This document shows positions 25,221 to 38,496 of a stretch of 64,000 nucleotides of DNA, piece after piece. Under the pieces are notes generated by a model. The model was not told the DNA's origin and did no database searches. It saw nothing but the letters and a program-made list of their open reading frames with translations. Origin of the DNA: Cucumis sativus (lineage: Eukaryota; Streptophyta; Magnoliopsida; Cucurbitales; Cucurbitaceae); the NCBI RefSeq assembly GCF_000004075.3, contig NC_026660.2, positions 3,906,001-3,970,000 of the forward strand, in the 5' to 3' direction. Each line of letters begins with the position of its first letter. Position 1 is the first letter of the stretch. Both the position numbers and the translations under genes were made by a program.

Positions 25221-26389
25221 CCTATTTGTAAATTTGTAATTAAATCAAAATATCTTTATGATAAAGAAAAGAAATTGCAGAATCACCTCTGTCAATGATA
25301 CCTATGAACTTCAAAGTTAATCAAACTGTCCCTGCTATAAGATTAATCAATGGTACCTGTGAACTTCTAAATTAATCAATCTCTTTTTCTAGTTTTTTAA
25401 TAGTTGCTTTTAAGTCGTTTAGAAAAAAAGAAGTTGTCGACGTGTGTTTAGTTTAACTCGCATTTGTATGTTTTCGAAGATAAGAAGTTCGGATTCAAAT
25501 CTCTCACCCGCACATCATTAGTATAATTTAGTTTCTTAGAATAAAATTGGACATATTTGTTTGTATTTAAACGAAATAAAAAAAAAATAGGCACAAATCA
25601 ATTTTTGATAATAAATAAATCCACGCAAGATTGTATAGCCAAAAACAAAGATTAAATCAAATGTATATTGATATATTCGTTGATATGTTGATATATTCGC
25701 CAATGTATATTTCAATCGAATAACTCGATGTCAATATTAAATATGTATAAATAATTCGTAAAATATAAAATGTCATTTATTTTAATATAATTGAATAGGA
25801 ATACTATTCGAATTAATATCAACAAACAACTTATTTATTGATAAAGATAACTTTTTTTTTTATAAATTTTGTGACTTAGAAATACAATTCTCTCTATTGA
25901 GGATTGAAATCGAAATTTGATCGATATCAACATCGATAATTTAATAATTGCACGTGGATAAGTTAAGGATCTATTGAGCAACGGATAGGAAGGGCCAAAG
26001 GGATTTGAGCAATTTGATGAAGAATGATAGGGAAGGCTTACCCTACGAAGTACACAATTACCAAAAGTAAAACCAATAGGAAAAGATAAGAATAATTTGT
26101 GCAAAAGCAAACCCTAACGCTATTTGTCGAATTGCAAAATTCTCACCAATCTAAAAAATAAAAACGTTATATATTCCCGTCTTTGCCAAAACACATAGAT
26201 CCATTAAAGAAAAATCATTTAAATATGTTAGTGTTCAAATCTTGTTCGTGATCTCTCGTTTTAGTTAGCTAGAGTACATACTTATTCTTCAAAACGCCTA
26301 ATCTTTACACGTAAAAGTTTTCAACTTCCATCTCACAAAAATCCTTCTCCACAACCCCTGATCTACGTCAGAGCACAACATTCACATTT

Positions 26390-26500
26390 AAAATATAGCA
26401 AAATATCATAATTTATCTACAATGATCTGCAAAGAAAAACTATTATATATATGTGTGTTTATCTATATCATGATAGACACAACTATTTGACATGTGATGT
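26390..26500. repeat. Dispersed AT-rich 'tatagcaaa' repeat, copy
   Basis: Contains aaaatatagcaaaatatcataatttatctacaatgatctgc and, further on, tatctatatcatgatagacac. This is the same arrangement as in the other copies. Confidence 0.4.
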
Positions 26501-28447
26501 ATGACAAACAGATTGTACTTATATTTTGATGTACTTATATATAATTTTAGAAGTTTTATCATTTTAAATCAATATTTTCTATTATATTCCATCGTGTTTT
26601 TCTTGATTATAACATTATTATTAAAATTCACCATTGTTATGCTATGTTGAAAGAAAAAAGGTTACCATTGTTTTCTTAAAGAAGTTATTTGACCATTTAA
26701 AACTTTATCCTAATGTGACATTTTGCCTTTTGTATTGAAAATAAAAATTATCATCAACTTTTCCATACATATATTCTCTTATATCTTGAATTGTCACTCT
26801 TAATTATTTTCTTCATTCATATTCTTCATTTCTTCATTTCACATCTTTAGCATATTAATAATTCAAATCAATCCAATTACAGATCGATTTACAGTAGTTT
26901 TCTTTTCTCATTTTTAACGATTGTTTACTAAATACTTATTCGCTTACGTTGTGATAGCAAAATGTGGTCAGTAATTTATAGTTTGAGAAAAGATATTACC
27001 TATAAAATAGCCAAAATAATACACTAGTTGTAGTGCTTACCACATAAACTCTGATACTTAAGTTACTTTTTAGCGCAAGTGTTAGATCAATTAATTTAGT
27101 GAAGAATATGATATCATTATCTTGTAATGGAGCTAAACATGATGTCTCTCTCATCTTCAAGATTGAAATTGTAACTTTTTTTTCTTTCGAAGAAATATGA
27201 TCCTCAAGGGATAGAATTAGACCGCAATTGATGTTTTAGATTAAGAGACCGAGCAAAACAAGCTCCATATGAGAAGCAAGTTGGCCTCAACCTTGCACCT
27301 TTTTTTAGGGCTTTCATGAGCCTTTTCTTAACAGGTGCGTTTGATATGATACAACTCTTGTAATTTTACATTTAATGTTTTACTCTATTTCTTTAAGTTT
27401 TTTCATACAAATATTCATTTTCGATATCAGTATTTATGGTGCACTTGAAATACTTTTTCAAGAGTTTAATTTTAAAAAAATAATCGTTGAAATAACTTAA
27501 TTTATTTCCTTAAGCCAATAAAAAAAACGTATTCTTAATTTCTATCGATAAGGTTTATCTCCGAGAATTTTCATTTATTTATTTTTTTAACAAATTGTTT
27601 ATCATTTAGCAATCTATTAATTTACACACAATCATATCCACACAAAGATTTATTGCCCCTAAAAAACTTTCCCAAAAAGCTAGAAACTTATATAGTAAAT
27701 TTTTCATACAATACAAAATGTTTCTTTTTTCTTTTTTCCTTTTGTTATTGCTAAAATCTTTTATCCACTTGCCTTTTTTCTTTTTTTAAAAAATATTGCA
27801 CCTACTTTTTTTCCATCACACATACCTTGATTTTTTTTCATATATTTTTACTTTTACTTTTGCTTTTTATTTTTAAATTTTAAAAAAACAACATAAAGAA
27901 ATATTAGAAGAAATTTAATTAATTTCCAAATAAATCAATATTACTTATTTATTATATTAACAAGGAAATTAATGAAAACTTAAAAAAGATTAATGATTTA
28001 TCTTAGTGTGTGGAAGTGGAAAGGAAACCAATGGATGGCTTTAATTAATAATAAATTGGGAAATATGAAGAGTCGTCACCCACGTTTATTAATTATAATA
28101 TAAAAAGAAAAAAGAAAAACACGCGTCGGAATATGAAAGGAGAGAGCAGGGATTGTAAAAATGAAAAGGAAGCAGAGGAAAAGAACCGGACATGCAAAAT
28201 TCCAAACGGCAGCCCTCCAAGAGGTTTGACCGCGGTTAGAAGAGTTAACCAAACCAGGGTTAAATACTGGGGATCGTGTTAAGTCTCCTCCTCCCTTGGG
28301 ATTTTACTGTTTGTCTTTTGCATTTCAGGACCCACCACCCATTTTCTTCTTTCTCTCTCTAACATTCATAGAAAAGAGGATAACAACAAAACTCTCACCA
28401 CCGTCACTTCCTTTCTCTCTCATTCTTTTTTCTTTTCTCTGTAATTG

Positions 28448-29678
28448 ATGAGTTTCAGCGGAGAAGAACGAGAAGAGTTTGAAATGGATTACGGAAGGTA
28501 AAATTTCAATTTCTGGAAATGATATACCCTAATTTTTGTTATGTTTCTGTTGTTTTGATATGTGAATTTGATTAATGGAGCTTGAATTTGCGGAGTATAT
28601 GCTTATGGTTGTAGTTCGCTCTGTTTTTTTTTTTTTTTTTTTTTTGATTTTTTTTAATTGATTTTGTTTGTGTTTATCATCTTGCTGTAGTTATTGAATC
28701 CGTAGTTTGCGGTTGGAGGTTTTTGGTTATCTTTTTCGCTTTTCTGAATTGTTTGTTATCGACTGAGGTATGCGTATTTTCGGCATGTTGTTTAAGAATT
28801 ACAAGCGTTTCGTTTGGTTATGTATTTTTGCTGACTTTCTTTATAAGTTCCGCCACTTGTTTTCTTCTTTAACGTCTTTGATCTTTACGTTACTTGTTGA
28901 TTATCGTCGTTTCTTTCCATTTTTTTCGGGGATGAGATTTTGATTGACTCCGAGTTTCTCGATCTAAAGGCTGCTGAGGTCGTCTTCTTTTTGTCACTAA
29001 AGCGAAGAGAGTTTCAGTCGGCGTGAATATAAATTCATGTTAGAGTGTTAAGTCTTTATCTCTGTTTTTGGTCATAAAACTTCGTTTAAGTTTTGCTTTA
29101 GAGACGGAGAATTTTGCTGGAAATTCTTTGGCGAAGATTATACGCAGATCGAACGTGGCGTTTCTTTCACGCAGAGTTTCAAATCTTAGTGTTAAGGGTA
29201 TGGATTGGAACCGAATAATTAGGAACGCTTGAATTACTTGCAATATTATTTTCATATTGATTTCTCCTACTTTTTTTTTTGACGTTTAATTTACTTCTTG
29301 TAATAATTAAAATTTGAAACATTTTTTTTATATTATCTTTTGATTTTCTTTCTATTATATAATATATAATTTCTGTATCTTTTGCTCTTTATTAAGTGAT
29401 TAAATGACGATTTCTCCTCTAGTATGGCTGTTTTTCTTTCTTTCCCTGGCTGAAATGTATATATTTTATATGTTTAATTCGCTGGGCTTATAACCGAGTG
29501 TTTCTTCTACGCTTTGTTTATTTTATCTGAGGAGTTTGACTTTTTTTTATCTATTTATTTATTATTTTTAAGGGTTGTGTTGGAGCCATAACCATTAATT
29601 CTAAGTAATCCTTCTGGTGGTAGCATTTAAGTTTTTAACTAACTATTGAGTTTGTTAATATTTCAACAGGATATCGTG
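28448..29678 (+). promoter_or_regulatory. Upstream ORF 1 of the EIL gene, split by the leader intron
   Basis: ATG at 28448 opens a short frame, MSFSGEEREEFEMDYGR. The exon ends at 28497 and, joined to 29670, gives I, S and a stop at 29676-29678, 19 codons in all. If the intron is retained the frame stops at 28498-28500 after 17 codons. It precedes the main ORF and could lower its translation; whether it is translated is unknown. Confidence 0.4.
28498..29669 (+). other. 5' UTR intron of the EIL gene
   Basis: The donor GGAAG|gtaaaa and acceptor tttcaacag|GATATC bound a 1172-nt T-rich intron with a run of more than 20 T near 28627. Leader introns with an intronless coding region are typical of EIN3/EIL genes. 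Confidence 0.65.
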
Positions 29679-29679
29679 A

Positions 29680-29733
29680 ATGATCAATTTTCTTGGGATG
29701 TTTCACCGGAACTTGAAATTCAGTGGCTCCTAA
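29680..29733 (+). promoter_or_regulatory. Upstream ORF 2 of the EIL gene
   Basis: ATG to TAA, 17 codons (MINFLGMFHRNLKFSGS), entirely within the second leader exon, starting one base after the stop codon of uORF 1. No further ATG occurs before the main start at 29880. Confidence 0.4.
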
Positions 29734-29879
29734 AATAAAATCCTGGAAGTTGTCATTTTTGTTTGAACAGTGGTTGGATAAGAAAGCAATTCTTCAACAA
29801 GCAAGTGGTTTCAAGCCGTCGACACTGGGGTTTTAATTATTTGCTTTTGTAAACTAACTGTGGTGCAATTATTCAAATA

Positions 29880-31727
29880 ATGAACACCATGGGAATCTTT
29901 GAGGATATTGGCTTTTGCCGAAATCTTGAATATTTTTCGGCTCCTCCTGGGGAACAAGAGACAGCTCAGGAGCATGAAGCTGAAGCTGTTTTGGAGGAAG
30001 ATTATAGTGATGAAGAGCTGGATGTTGATGAGCTTGAGAGAAGGATGTGGCGTGACCGAATGCTTTTGAGGCGACTCAAAGAACAGAGCAAAGAGAAGGA
30101 AGGTGCTGATAGTTCAAAGCAGCGTCAATCCCAGGAGCAGGCCCGAAGGAAGAAGATGTCTCGGGCTCAAGACGGGATCCTGAAGTATATGTTGAAAATG
30201 ATGGAGGTCTGCAAAGCTCAAGGGTTCGTTTATGGGATTATTCCTGAGAAAGGAAAACCAGTCAGTGGAGCTTCTGATAATCTTCGTGCATGGTGGAAAG
30301 AAAAGGTTAGATTCGATAGAAATGGCCCTGCAGCAATTGCCAAATATCAGGCAGACCACGCAATTCCTGGAAACAACAATGACTGCAATTCAGTGGCATC
30401 CACTCCTCACACCTTACAAGAGCTTCAAGACACAACCCTTGGATCACTTTTGTCAGCTCTGATGCAGCACTGTGATCCACCTCAGAGGCGTTTTCCATTG
30501 GAGAAGGGAGTTTCCCCGCCATGGTGGCCAACCGGAGATGAGGAATGGTGGCCTGAACTAGGACTACCTAAGGACCAGGGTCCACCTCCTTACAAGAAGC
30601 CCCATGATTTGAAGAAGGCTTGGAAAGTCAGTGTTCTCACTGCTGTGATTAAGCATATGTCACCTGATATTGCCAAGATTCGCAAGCTTGTTCGCCAGTC
30701 CAAGTGTTTGCAAGACAAGATGACTGCAAAGGAGAGTGCTACATGGTTGGCTATTGTAAACCAGGAAGAAGCTTTGGCTAGGAAATTGTATCCCGATAAA
30801 TGCCCACCTGTGTCGATTTGCGGGAGCGGATCTCTTTTGATCAGCGACACTAGTGATTATGATGTCGAAGGAGTTGAAGATGAGCCAAATGTTGAAGGAG
30901 AGGAAAATAAACCCCATGATCTCAACTTCTTTAATATGGGAGCTCCTGGATCTAGGGAGAGACTTATGATGCCACCTGTGGGTCCTCAGATTAAGGAAGA
31001 ATTCATGGAGAACAATTCTGACTTCAATCAAAAGAGGAAGCAGATGACAGAAGAATCAAATACGATAATGAACCCAAGGATATATACTTGTGAGTATTCT
31101 CAATGCCCTTATAACAGTGCTCGTCTTGGGTTTCTTGACAGGAATTCAAGAAACAACCACCAGTTGAATTGCCCATTTAGGAGTGATTCTTCCCATATAT
31201 TTAGCATGCCAAGCTTTCAAACTAACGAAGACAAATCGTCATCTCCCATTCCTCCATCCTTCAACCATCCTAAGGCACCTGCTCGGCTGATGAACCCGAC
31301 TCCACCCTTCAGGGTATCAGGACTTGGACTTCCTGAAGATGGCCAGAAAATGATTTCTGACCTCTTGAGTTTCTACGATTCTAACCTTCAACAGGACAAA
31401 CCTTTGAATTCGGGTAATCTCGACATGCCAGATGATCACAACCAACAGCAACAACTGCCAAAATTCCAGCTCCAAGTCGACGATAATTTGTATTCGCAAG
31501 CCGCAATGGTGGGAAATACCATGCCAATTCAGCAGCACGCTGATTTTTCTTCCAACAAACATCCATTTGACGAATACAAGGCAGCATTCGATACTCCATT
31601 CGGCATGTATCCCAACGATAACATCTCCGACTTCAGATTCGGTTCTCCATTTAACTTGGCATCAATCGATTATGCAGCAGCAGACACACAATTGCCCAAA
31701 CAAGATACACCCTTGTGGTACCTTTGA
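29880..31727 (+). CDS. EIL: EIN3/EIL ethylene-response transcription factor
   Basis: A single 615-residue frame with the whole EIN3 family layout. An acidic N-terminus ([31 protein letters not shown]) leads into the first basic region. The conserved DNA-binding core follows: [42 protein letters not shown], then [65 protein letters not shown] and [20 protein letters not shown] less conserved acidic and Gln-rich C-terminal half ends in WYL. EIN3/EIL proteins act in the nucleus, bind ethylene-response promoters as dimers, are turned over by the F-box proteins EBF1/2 and are stabilised downstream of EIN2. The second ATG at 29889 (caccATGgga) has the stronger context and gives the usual MGIFE start, so the protein may begin there. 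EIN3 against EIL1 cannot be decided. Confidence 0.96.
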   Translation: MNTMGIFEDIGFCRNLEYFSAPPGEQETAQEHEAEAVLEEDYSDEELDVDELERRMWRDRMLLRRLKEQSKEKEGADSSKQRQSQEQARRKKMSRAQDGILKYMLKMMEVCKAQGFVYGIIPEKGKPVSGASDNLRAWWKEKVRFDRNGPAAIAKYQADHAIPGNNNDCNSVASTPHTLQELQDTTLGSLLSALMQHCDPPQRRFPLEKGVSPPWWPTGDEEWWPELGLPKDQGPPPYKKPHDLKKAWKVSVLTAVIKHMSPDIAKIRKLVRQSKCLQDKMTAKESATWLAIVNQEEALARKLYPDKCPPVSICGSGSLLISDTSDYDVEGVEDEPNVEGEENKPHDLNFFNMGAPGSRERLMMPPVGPQIKEEFMENNSDFNQKRKQMTEESNTIMNPRIYTCEYSQCPYNSARLGFLDRNSRNNHQLNCPFRSDSSHIFSMPSFQTNEDKSSSPIPPSFNHPKAPARLMNPTPPFRVSGLGLPEDGQKMISDLLSFYDSNLQQDKPLNSGNLDMPDDHNQQQQLPKFQLQVDDNLYSQAAMVGNTMPIQQHADFSSNKHPFDEYKAAFDTPFGMYPNDNISDFRFGSPFNLASIDYAAADTQLPKQDTPLWYL

Positions 31728-34565
31728 CCCCAAAAATACAACTCCTTGGCATTGATCGCTCGCTCGCCCCATCTGATGATATAAAGTAAATATATTTTCA
31801 GAGGGAGTAGGAAGACCATCTTCATGGCCGTAAAGAAGGTGAAACTTCTTCCTAAGTATCAAAATGCCTAGTTGTATACTTATATATAAATACACATAAA
31901 TATATACATATAAATTATAATGATAATGTGTGTGTTGTGTAATTAGGATGATTCTGCAGCTACATACATTAAGATGTTTTTACATAATGGTAGGATATAT
32001 AATGGGCTACTGAGTGTAGTAGTAGTAGTAGTAGTAAAGTAAAAGTAAAAACAAGGTGAGTCACTAATTGAGGAATCTTAAAGCTCTCAATTATTAGTGT
32101 ATTTCTGGAAACTTTAAAAAGTTAAAAAATATTAATTACTTGTTGCCTTTGCTTTTTTGGAATGTTTATATTATTGGGATCATTTCTTAAAACTGGTGGA
32201 TGCCAATTTGCTTTCCTCTGGTCAGCTCTGCTGTATGTAGTCTTTATCATTACTATCTATATATATTACATGACATGTGAGTATGGATGGGGATTTGAGC
32301 TTTATGATGTTTTCAAGTTGGTTGGCATATTCATGCATCTCTGATAGGTGTGCTTGTTTATTGGGAAACAGCCAATCCAATCCCCTCTAGGGTGAACAAG
32401 GATTTAATTGGGGACATTAAACGTGGGGTTCTTCTTCTTTTGTTTTTTGTTTTTGTTTTTTTTTTAAAAAAAAATTAATTGACTATTGCATGGTGGGGTT
32501 TAAACATTTACTAACGAGTGATATAGTTGCTGCAAATGCAGACTTGCACTATCAAAGAGGTTCATTCTCTCACTTCTTGCTTTAATTTAATACAATGCTC
32601 TTATGATATGATTGGTATTTTATCTATTGATTTAGGTTGCAAATATTGAAAATGGTTGGTTGGTTTTTTCTACCTCTCATTTACTTTTATATTTATAAGA
32701 AAAAACATTTTCATAATAAGAACGTTTTTGTTTATTATCCATTGTATTTGTTTGACATTCATTTTGTAGCCTGAAAATTATGTAAAGATGAGATTTGATT
32801 GATCTGCTCTACCTTGCTTTTGAAAAAGAAAAAAATCGAATTATTTCGTTATGTGTCCCTAAATAATTGAAAAATAATATCATCGTAGTGACGGAATATA
32901 AAACTATTCTGAATTGTGGTTATAATAATTAATTTGTACGTTGATGTGATATGATGTGCATGCATTTCTGCTACCTATGTTAGGTAGGTCTGTTGAAGTG
33001 AGCATAAATATTAAATATTTCATTTAACATGATAGAACTATTTTAAATTACCAAATTTCAGCAAATATTTAGAAAATGTAGCGTATATATTTTTTAAGTA
33101 TTAAATAATTTTTTTTTGTTTATTTTACTATATTTAAAATAATTATCAAATAGAATAATTATGGCATATGGATATTAAATGGATAAGAAACCAAGATATT
33201 TATTAGATTGAAGTATTATGAAAGTTATATAGATTGAATTCTATGGTATAGGTTAGATGTATGATGAACCTATTTTTTATGTATTTAATACCCTCTTAAA
33301 GCTGAATTAGGGTTATAGCTTTTACATTAAATTTAATAAATGCTACTACTTGCACTTTTAGAATTGTTTGTATAATTAAAATGTGACAAATTTTAGCCAT
33401 AAATATTCCTTTTAAGATCTAATTGTGTTAAAATAAAGCTGGCAGATGACAATTGACCAGAAATCTTACACTCATTAAATTATTTTTTAAAAATTTTAAT
33501 CATAATGTAGGTAAAGTAAGGTATTCCTCTTCTAAATGTTCAAATGATTAAGTTTCATCTTGTGGCCCAATTTCAACACTCTTCTATAACTAAAATTTGG
33601 CATTCCTATCCTCTTACTATTAATGTCTCAACCTTTAGTAAATTACTATTCATTTAAGGATGGAAGAAATAAGGAATCCAAAAACCCAAATTAAATATTC
33701 TATTGAGCATGAGGATTGAGGAAGAGCAAAAATGAAAGGAGATATATTTAGAAGTGAGGAATTAAAAAGCATTCAATCATTAATCATTATTGGCAATTTT
33801 AACCAATCTAGGCTAACAAAATTGCCATCATTATCATGTTTGGTAATCAATTTAGATTAATGTTTATGTTCTCTAATCCTATAGATTTGATGGACATTTT
33901 GGATTTAGTTTTAGAAAGTTGTTTTTGGATTCCTTTGTCCACACAGTATTTCTTTTATTTTTATATTACGTGGGCTAAATCGAATCTCATGCAAATTATT
34001 TTTTTAAAAAAATTAATGTACAAATCTTTCTTTTTTTTTTAAGGAAAAAATTATATAACCATGCCAATTGAGTTTGGAGTAAATGGAAAACAACATTTTT
34101 ATATTTTTAGTGTATTTCATATTTTGAGTTTGTTAAATTAATAGATGTATTATATAATATATTAAAATGATAATTTGATCAAGTTGATAAATTAATTAAT
34201 ATCTATTACTTCATGAGCAACTATATAATTAACTTTACGGTAAAGCTGATTATTGGACCATATCAAAGGTGATAGCAGAAGTAGAAGACCTGCGATGAGC
34301 CTGATGAAAACGAAGAGCAGAAATTAAATATATATTGGAGAAAATAAAAAGATTTGGAAAACCACCTATTTCAACCTATATATTTAGTGAAATACACTTA
34401 TTTAAACTATATATATATCTATATATAACCATTATATCCAATGTGGCCAACAAAATCTCAATGCAAATTTACTAATTGTTACCATGTTAGTCACAATCAA
34501 AACTCATTTAAAACAGTAAGCAATATAACATAGGTACAAAAGATGATTGAACTCAAAAGAGGATT
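31728..34565. other. Intergenic region downstream of the EIL gene
   Basis: Starts with the EIL 3' UTR and contains a (AGT)n tract at 32017-32036. The remainder is AT-rich, with no reading frame that resembles a known protein and no complete mobile element. Confidence 0.55.
32017..32036. repeat. (AGT)n microsatellite
   Basis: About seven AGT units, roughly 290 bp after the EIL stop codon. Confidence 0.9.
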
Positions 34566-34680
34566 CACTAGAAGAAAACTACCCTACAATGACAGTTATA
34601 TATCTCAAAAAATGAATGGAAGAAAAAAAACTATCACGAAATATAAAATTTTGCTTTTTTATTAACTGTGATAGAATGTT
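34566..34680. mobile_element. CACTA-like transposon terminus
   Basis: CACTAGAAGAAAACTACCCT begins at 34566 and continues with acaatgacag. This resembles the terminal inverted repeat of plant CACTA (En/Spm) elements, CACTACAAGAAA followed by a 'ctacaatg' word. A 7-bp inverted pair, ctatcac at 34631-34637 and gtgatag at 34668-34674, lies just inside, as subterminal repeats often do. No matching right end was found nearby and no transposase frame is visible. Confidence 0.4.
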
Positions 34681-34689
34681 AGGGTTAAA

Positions 34690-35465
34690 TTTTTTTTCTT
34701 TTTTCCTTTTCTTTTCTTTTTCCTTTTTCTTTCTTTTCCCCATTTCCTTCTTCCTCCCCGTGCCTCCTTCCCCTTCTCCCCAGCCGCAACCGCCGCGCCT
34801 CTTCTCCTTCCTCCCGTACGCTGCGACGACTCTACCGTCTCCTTCTCCTTTCCTTCTCTTTTCTCTTTTCCTTCCGCCGTTCCCTTCCGTCTTTCTTTCC
34901 GCCGCAGCCCAGCCGCCCCATCCTTCCCCTTCTCTCCGTTCGCGAAGCAAAACCGCCACCGACCGACCTCCATTCCTCTTCTCCTTCCCGTTCGCAGCCC
35001 CGCCGCAAACCGTCGCCTCCCTTCCCTTCCATTTTCTTCTTCCGTCCGCAGCCCTGCCGCAAACCGCCGCGTCTCCCCTATTGAAGCCGAGCGCCGCGAC
35101 CCTTCTCCTCTTCTCTTCAGTTCGCAAAGCAGCCGTACGCGTCCAGATCTGCCGCCGTCCAGATCTGCACCGCAAGACCGCGTCGTTGCCCTTCCGCCGC
35201 TGCCCGGTCCAGATTTGCGTCGCCGTGCACAGCCTCACCGCCGCTGAAACCGTTTCCGCGTCTTGTTCTGTTTCCGTCGAAGCCGAGCCACCGTGTGAAG
35301 CAGTAACCGCCACGTCCGCCGCTCACAACCGCCGTCCACCGATCCCTTCTCCTCCGTTGTCTGCACTGCCGCGCGACTCTCCGGCCGTCTGTATACGGTC
35401 TCTCCGTCGCACGTCGTCTCTTCGCAAAGCTACTACTGCTCGATTTCTTTCGCAAAACACTAAAT
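34690..35465 (+). other. GC-rich, pyrimidine-biased island of unknown origin
   Basis: The plus strand is first almost pure T/C (34690-34800) and then a mixture of ccgccgc, cttctccttcc and cgtccagatctgc words to about 35460. TCCAGATCTGC or near copies occur three times at about 35139-35220. Long frames are open on both strands (283 codons on plus from 34616, 244 on minus from 35313), but this follows from the skewed composition. The peptides are low-complexity Pro/Ser/Phe or Arg/Gly/Lys and match no family I know. Composition is unlike both the intergenic DNA and the real exons. It may be cargo of the CACTA-like element, a retrotransposon leader, or part of the promoter/5' UTR of the gene at 35571. 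Confidence 0.4.
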
Positions 35466-35570
35466 GAAAAATGCAATTATATCAAAGTTGATGTCCTAAA
35501 GAAGAAAAGTAAAAGAGAAAAAGGGATTTGGGGGCGAAACTCCGGGACGGGGACAGAGGGCCTGAGAAAA

Positions 35571-38496
35571 ATGGCGGCAAGGCAGAAAGCGGTGGCGACG
35601 CTGCCTAATCTAATTAGAACCCTTAAAAATGATCGCCGGAAGCCTGGTTTCAGCCAGCCTCTTCCGTCGTTGAGACGTGCCTTTTCACTTTACGATCAGA
35701 TCAATCTCATCGACAATGTCCCTGAAGATCAGCTTCGTTTTCAACGGTACTGCCCTAACTTCTCCTTTTTGTCTTTTGCATCGATTTCTTTCCTCAATTT
35801 TATATCTTTGACTCTTTTATGCGGGGATTTAAGGTATACTGAGACGGGGTTCACTGTGAATGGAGTGGATTATGAGGGCAGCTTGCTTTGTGTTGGGAAT
35901 TTGTTGATGTCTTGGACTCCTAAGAAATTTTCGGAAATTACGTCTGATAGGTTTGCTTTGCATTTCTTGTTCCTAACTTACAATACTCAATTTACTTCCT
36001 TTGTTCTTTTTGGTGATTGAAATGTTTTTTTTTTTTTTTTTTGCAGCTTATCTATCTTCCAGATTGTGCGCCCTATTCCAGGTAAAATCTGTTGTTGTGT
36101 TCGGAAAATGTGTTGAATTATTGGGCATTGTTGAAGTAGTTTTAATACGAGTGTCTAAAGATACCTAGATTTGACGTTTCTATTGAAATGTGTTTATTAC
36201 TAAAGGACGTCTGTGATTTTCCTTGGCAATTGGTGCCCAAATGTTATATGGTAAGTTGTATTGTCCTGTCAGATTATTGAGGTGAAGTGCAAGCTGGCCC
36301 GCGACTGTGGACGAGTAAGGTTCTTGGACTAGTTTTTCTGTGCTTGAGCATGAGCAAGACTTTAACTTTATCATTCCTTTCCTTCTTTCAATACTGTAAC
36401 ATGTGGGGTAAGATTTTCACGTCTGCCTTAGACGAGGATATCTTGTGAGATAGTGCAGGTTGTGGCCTAATTGTTCCTTTGAAGTATCCCACAATACAAC
36501 CATGCCTTAGTTTTGCTGTTTAAATAATTAGATTTTTGATAATTTGACTCGTGTACCTAGTTAAAAATGTAGACGGATCTGAAGCTTTTAAACAGGAAGA
36601 TGATGAGGATTTTTTTTTTCTTCACTCTTTCTCGTTTTTTTCTTCCTTCTCTCTCTTTCGGCTGATAAGCAAGTCTACCCTCCATATACCTTTCTTTGGC
36701 ACTCCGGACCGGTCTTAATACTCCATCCAGCTAGGTGATAGCTTCTAACCTCTGCCGATATTCACACCTTCCCGATCCCGATACTCTCTCTATTTTGATT
36801 ATGCTAGAAGAGGGAAGAGGACCAAATGAGATATTTACATCAGCTAGCTAATGTTGTAAGGGACGTGTAATATGTTATAGAGGAGATGGGAGAATGAATC
36901 TAGAATTTGTAAATTTGTTATTGAGAAAGGGAGGAATAACATAATTAGAGTGGACTCGTAATATTTATCAATTAAAAGCTTCTTGAATATGTGAAAGATT
37001 TGCACTTTTCAGCCATTGAATGAATTACCCAAGACCTAAACTCTTGTTTCTTTATTCTTTCTCTGATTCTGAGATGAGGATGTCAAGTGTACGTTTCTGT
37101 TAACAAGGTTTATGGTTTTCTTTCTTAGGCATTCTTCTAGAATCTGACATGAGAGATTACTTCCATTTAAAGTTGAATGCATAAGCTAGCCTGTAAACCA
37201 AATATTCTGTTTATTTTCGAGCTCTGCCGTCATCATCTTAGTGCCGTGTATTGTTCATATTTGCTCTTTGCTAGCACATTTTTGTTGATTTCTACTGTCA
37301 ACTGATTAATTTTCTTAATTTTAATTTTTTTTAAATCTTTCTTATTGTCAGAAATTCTAATACTTGGCTGTGGGAGATATACTGAACCAGTAAATCCTGA
37401 ATTGAGGCAGTTCATTCGTTCCACTGGCATGAAGTTGGAAGCTGTAGACACGGTACTTTTGGTTTGAAATTATGTTGTTTGTCGAATTTGTCTTGATCCA
37501 TAAGATAATTACTTTTCATGCATCTGAAAATCAAGATTTTGAGCTATCTTATGGGTCTGTGACTATTGGTGGGAAACAGTATATTCTTTGTTTAGGATAA
37601 GAAAATAGGTGGGAAAACATCCACCAACCATAATAGCCTCGTCAAAAGAGATTGTAGTGGGTTACTGTATTGTCTAGTTTGTGATAAGATAAATTAACGT
37701 GTCATCAATTCACCAGTAACATCCTCTTTTCCTTACAATCCCTTGATCAGATGGGTATTAAAGACTTTTTAGTGTAGGATATTAAAAACCACATGTTTCT
37801 TCATCAATAAAAAGAAAAGAAAAAAAAACCAACCCACATGATGTAGTGGAAATAGGATCTGAATTATAGGTGATATTTGAGAATGATGTTAAGTTCAACT
37901 GTTCAAGAACTATCTTTAGAGCCATATGTCAACTTTTGCTTAAGAAAGAAACAAGTGGGTTGTTGTTGAGTAAATTACCAATTACAATGATCAACCGGGG
38001 ACTTGCTAGTTTAAACAGTGGGCTGTTTGGAATCTCGAATGGTCTCATTTTGTCTAAATTTAACTAGTTTTTGACACGATGGATAATTTGTTACTGTAGA
38101 TCAAGTAGTTATCTGCACTCTCTCTTTCTCTCAAGGCAAATCATCCATGTCCAGCAATTCTCTTCATATCCTATGTATTTCCGTACACTACAAACCTAAT
38201 CGATATTTGATATTTGAAAAATGAGGGTACTTCAGATATAGGGCAGAATTATGCACTCTACTTGGGAAGAGGGCTGTCTCTTCTTGTACAACTACTTTTC
38301 ACTTAACCTTTAACCTCAGACCTTGGGGAGGTTGAGAGTACATGTATAGACCAGTTGACCTATGTTCGAGTTGGCATGTTTATCCTTAACAAAGCTTTGT
38401 TATTTGCAGAGAAATGCGGCATCAACTTATAATATCCTAAATGAGGAGGGTAGAATTGTAGCTGCAGCGCTTCTGCCTTATGGAGTTTCTTCATGA
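35571..38496 (+). CDS. NDUFAF3-like mitochondrial complex I assembly factor (Mth938 domain)
   Basis: Five exons, 35571-35746, 35834-35950, 36047-36081, 37352-37452 and 38410-38496, join in frame to 171 residues. The first 40 residues are rich in Arg, Lys, Ser and Leu with almost no acids (MAARQKAVATLPNLIRTL...), which fits a mitochondrial presequence. The body has the family signatures YTETGFTVNGVDYEGSLL, SWTPKKFSEI, ILILGCGRYTEPVNPELRQF and NAASTYNILNEEGRIVAAALLP. In animals NDUFAF3 works with NDUFAF4 in early assembly of respiratory complex I in the matrix; the same role in plants is inferred. The start follows gagaaaaATGGCGG, the only ATG giving the presequence. The GC-rich island ends about 110 bp upstream. 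Confidence 0.9.

Larger units (their letters stand above)
18861..28440. other. Gene desert of about 9.6 kb
   Basis: No exon of a known family could be read on either strand. Most of it is AT-rich with A/T runs and dispersed-repeat copies. A higher-GC part at about 21690-22500 holds four CACGTG sites. The last 300 bp, rich in CT runs (28330-28440), is the promoter and leader of the EIL gene. Confidence 0.6.

Noticed and set aside
34579..35313. 244-codon frame on the minus strand and 283-codon frame on the plus strand (34616-35467)
   Set aside because: Open on both strands because the DNA is GC-rich and strongly biased. The peptides are low-complexity with no family motif, so they are not called as genes.
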